From NCBI RefSeq assembly GCF_014196515.1, contig NZ_JACIDV010000013.1, positions 62,001 to 126,000 of the forward strand: a DNA stretch of 64,000 nt. The letters run 5' to 3'. The translations under genes and the position numbers were made by a program. Every line of letters begins with the position of its first letter. Positions within the stretch are counted from its first letter, which is position 1. The notes below the pieces were generated by a model. That model was not told where the DNA came from. It saw only the letters and a program-made list of their open reading frames with translations, and did no database searches. Of the stretch, positions 62,054 through 64,000 are shown one piece after another. The DNA comes from Rhizobium skierniewicense. Its GTDB lineage: Bacteria; Pseudomonadota; Alphaproteobacteria; Rhizobiales; Rhizobiaceae.

Positions 62054-64000
62054 GTGAACCCAGATCTCTTGCTGAAAGATATACTCGACGCCCTGCCTGT
62101 TCCCTCCATCCAGATTTGGCCCGGCGGTGACATCGCCTACCTGCCGCCTAACGCCCCCTCTCTGCCCCATTGCAGTAACCCTGCGCATCTTCTGGATTTC
62201 ATCCACGCAGATGACAGAGTGCGCGTGGCAGAAGCGCTCCATTCTCTTGCAGGTCGATCACCTGTAACGTTGGAGGCGCAACTTGTGGGCATACCGTCTG
62301 CCCCCCGATATGCGCTCCTGTCTTTCTCCTTTTTCCAGGCAGGCGACCTTAAAACCGTGCTTGTCCAGTTTACCGATGTCACGCCTCAGAGGTTGCGCGA
62401 ACAGGAGATAGCGCAGCGCGAAAGCCGCTGGAATAGCGCACTGGTCAGTTCGCTATCGGGCGTCTGGGACCAGAACTTCGTCACCGGCGAGATGTACGGC
62501 TCGGAAACATGGCGCGCTATTCGGGGCATGACGGCAGAGGATGAGATCGAGACGGATTTCGAGCGCTGGGTCGACTTGGTCCACCCCGATGATCGCGAAC
62601 ACACATTGCACTGCATCGAGAGGCAGAACGCAGGCGACCCGGCCTATACAGCATTCCAGTATCGCGAGCGGCACAAGGATGGCCACTGGGTATGGATCGA
62701 ATGTCGCGGGGCCTGTATCGAGCGTGACGAATACGGCAAGGCCGTGCGGATCGTGGGCACGGATACCGACGTGTCGGAACGCAAGGCGACGGAAAGCGAG
62801 ATGGAGCGCATATCGCGCCATCTGAAAGTCGCGCTCGAGGCCTCGCAGGTCGGCGTTTTCGAGGTCGATTTTGAGGCTGGTGAGACGATCTGGGACGACC
62901 GCATGTGTGAGATATACGAGGTTGACCCCGCCACGCCCGTGAAAATCGGCGGCTTGTGGGAAACCCGTGTTCACCCCGATGATTTGGCACGCGTCGACAC
63001 CAACGTGTCAAACAAGATCAAGGAGCTTCAGCCCTTCTCGGAAGAGTATCGGATCGTCAGGGCGGATGGCTCGCTCCGCTATGTGCGTGCGCGTTCGCTT
63101 CCTTTCATCGATGAGGATGGCCGCAAGAAGATGATCGGTGTGAACTGGGATGTGACAGCGGATGTGCAACTGCGCAATGACCTGGAACGCGCCCGCATGC
63201 TGGCAGAAGCGCGCGCCTGCGAACTGGAGGCGGCCAAGCTGAGCATCGAGCACAATGCGATGCACGATTATCTGACCGATTTGCCAAACCGCCGCTATCT
63301 CGACACCATTCTGGAACGCCGAACCCAGGCAGCCGATAGAACCGGCCCTGGCATCGCCGTCCTGCATATCGGGCTCGACCGTTTCAAGCAGATCAATGAC
63401 ACGCTGGGCCACCGCGCCGGCGATGGGATGCTCAGGCACGTCGCGGACATGCTGCGCAAAAACTTGAAGACCAACGAGTTCATAGCCCGCATCGGCGGCG
63501 ACGAATTCGTGCTTCTGTCACCCTTCAATGGCAACACCCGCAAGATTGCGTCCATCGCAGACAGACTGGTGAAGGAACTGCGAAAGCCTGTCCTGTATGA
63601 TGGGCAGGAGTGCCGCTTCGGTGCCAGCATCGGCATCGCCTGCGGCATGGACCCGAATTTCGATTACAAGCAGCTTCTGCTCAATGCGGATATGGCCTTG
63701 TACAATGCGAAAAAAAGCGGACGCAATCGCTATGAGTTCTTCTCGTCCGATACGCAGGACTGGCTGATCAACACAAAACGGGTCTCAGACGAAATTCTGA
63801 TGGCACTGGAGCGAGACGAGTTCGTTCCCTACTACCAGTTCCAGTTCGATACCCATACGCTGGACATCTCCGGTGTCGAAACGCTGGCACGCTGGAACCA
63901 CCCGGTAGAGGGGATCCTTTCCCCGGACAAATTCCTGGATATTGCAGAAGACCTCGACGTGGTCTCCACCATCGATGGCGTCATTCTGGAAAAGGCGATC
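62054..64000 (+). CDS. PAS-GGDEF-EAL protein, 3' end outside window
   Basis: GTG start at 62054 after AGGA; the frame stays open to the window end (649 codons seen). Residues ~1-110 look like a divergent PAS domain, ~120-255 and ~260-395 are PAS_3-type domains ('GVWDQNFVTGEMYGSETW', 'HPDDREH'; 'GVFEVDFEAGETIWDDRMCEIYEV', 'HPDDLAR'). The GGDEF domain has an intact 'RIGGDEFVLL' (481-485), but no RxxD inhibitory site before it. The EAL domain begins ~580 with 'ETL' (609-611) in place of EAL, glutamate kept. It probably makes and/or breaks cyclic di-GMP in response to a PAS signal. Confidence 0.88.
   Translation, partial: MNPDLLLKDILDALPVPSIQIWPGGDIAYLPPNAPSLPHCSNPAHLLDFIHADDRVRVAEALHSLAGRSPVTLEAQLVGIPSAPRYALLSFSFFQAGDLKTVLVQFTDVTPQRLREQEIAQRESRWNSALVSSLSGVWDQNFVTGEMYGSETWRAIRGMTAEDEIETDFERWVDLVHPDDREHTLHCIERQNAGDPAYTAFQYRERHKDGHWVWIECRGACIERDEYGKAVRIVGTDTDVSERKATESEMERISRHLKVALEASQVGVFEVDFEAGETIWDDRMCEIYEVDPATPVKIGGLWETRVHPDDLARVDTNVSNKIKELQPFSEEYRIVRADGSLRYVRARSLPFIDEDGRKKMIGVNWDVTADVQLRNDLERARMLAEARACELEAAKLSIEHNAMHDYLTDLPNRRYLDTILERRTQAADRTGPGIAVLHIGLDRFKQINDTLGHRAGDGMLRHVADMLRKNLKTNEFIARIGGDEFVLLSPFNGNTRKIASIADRLVKELRKPVLYDGQECRFGASIGIACGMDPNFDYKQLLLNADMALYNAKKSGRNRYEFFSSDTQDWLINTKRVSDEILMALERDEFVPYYQFQFDTHTLDISGVETLARWNHPVEGILSPDKFLDIAEDLDVVSTIDGVILEKAI

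Noticed and set aside
1-64000. tRNA/rRNA genes, CRISPR arrays, insertion sequences, prophage
   Set aside because: No cloverleaf-like segment, regularly spaced repeats, transposase or phage genes were recognised in any gap on either strand.

Overview
The window reads as chromosomal DNA of a Rhizobiaceae alphaproteobacterium, most likely Agrobacterium or a close Rhizobium. Reasons: the complete acpXL-lpxXL gene set for the 28-carbon acyl chain of lipid A, a class II (plant-type) DAHP synthase, a class I PHB synthase, a PleC/DivJ/PdhS-type histidine kinase next to cobT/cobS, Usg and DUF1127 proteins, a GAAC-N7-GTAC recA operator, and RIME-like intergenic palindromes. Almost the whole length is core genome: dense, mostly short intergenic gaps, no insertion sequence, prophage, CRISPR array, tRNA or rRNA recognised.

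Layout. 1-7.1 kb (minus strand): a PAS protein, then the very-long-chain fatty acid locus acpXL > fabZXL > fabF2XL > fabF1XL > adh2XL > lpxXL, with a palindromic element between acpXL and the rest, and a tiny secreted-peptide ORF upstream. 7.1-14.4 kb: a lipoprotein, phaC, sfsA-map-radC, and a tadE/tadG-like pair. 14.4-20.4 kb: aroG, gor, a DUF2059 protein with rpiA, gph, rpsD. 20.4-25.7 kb: divergent rpsD/terC with structured leaders on both sides, a HerA-like ATPase, an EamA transporter, and a small decayed patch (LysE 3' remnant, solitary higA, 21-codon higB remnant), then a GNAT enzyme. 25.7-34.9 kb: DUF1127, a 29-aa ORF, murI-trmJ, a periplasmic protein, icd, gst, alaS, recA. 35-42.1 kb: psuK-psuG, a large proline-rich OmpA-family protein, and an amino-acid ABC importer without a local ATPase. 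42.2-50.2 kb: usg, a methyltransferase, an Lrp regulator, a four-cysteine uracil-DNA glycosylase, a nuclease, a PdhS2-like kinase, dgkA, cobT/cobS, a DUF1289 protein and an aspartic protease. 50.2-64 kb: a large AsmA/YhdP-like protein, bcp, an M23 peptidase, a DEAD-box helicase and Nudix pair, an orphan solute-binding protein, rpe, purB, an RBBP9-type hydrolase and a PAS-GGDEF-EAL protein cut by the window end.

How genes work together. The first locus makes and attaches the long secondary acyl chain of lipid A; its second ketosynthase has lost the catalytic cysteine and one histidine, so with the intact first one it looks like the ketosynthase/chain-length-factor pairs of type II polyketide synthases. 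psuK-psuG degrade pseudouridine. cobT and cobS are divergent and act in late cobalamin assembly. Envelope functions recur (OmpA, YhdP-like, M23, DgkA, MurI).

The most interesting signals are non-coding or decay-related: a terC leader with mutually exclusive stems, one of which would hide the ribosome binding site; a structured rpsD leader; the acpXL downstream palindromes; the higB/LysE scar; and two small ORFs with good ribosome binding sites. I found no unmistakable new multi-gene system.
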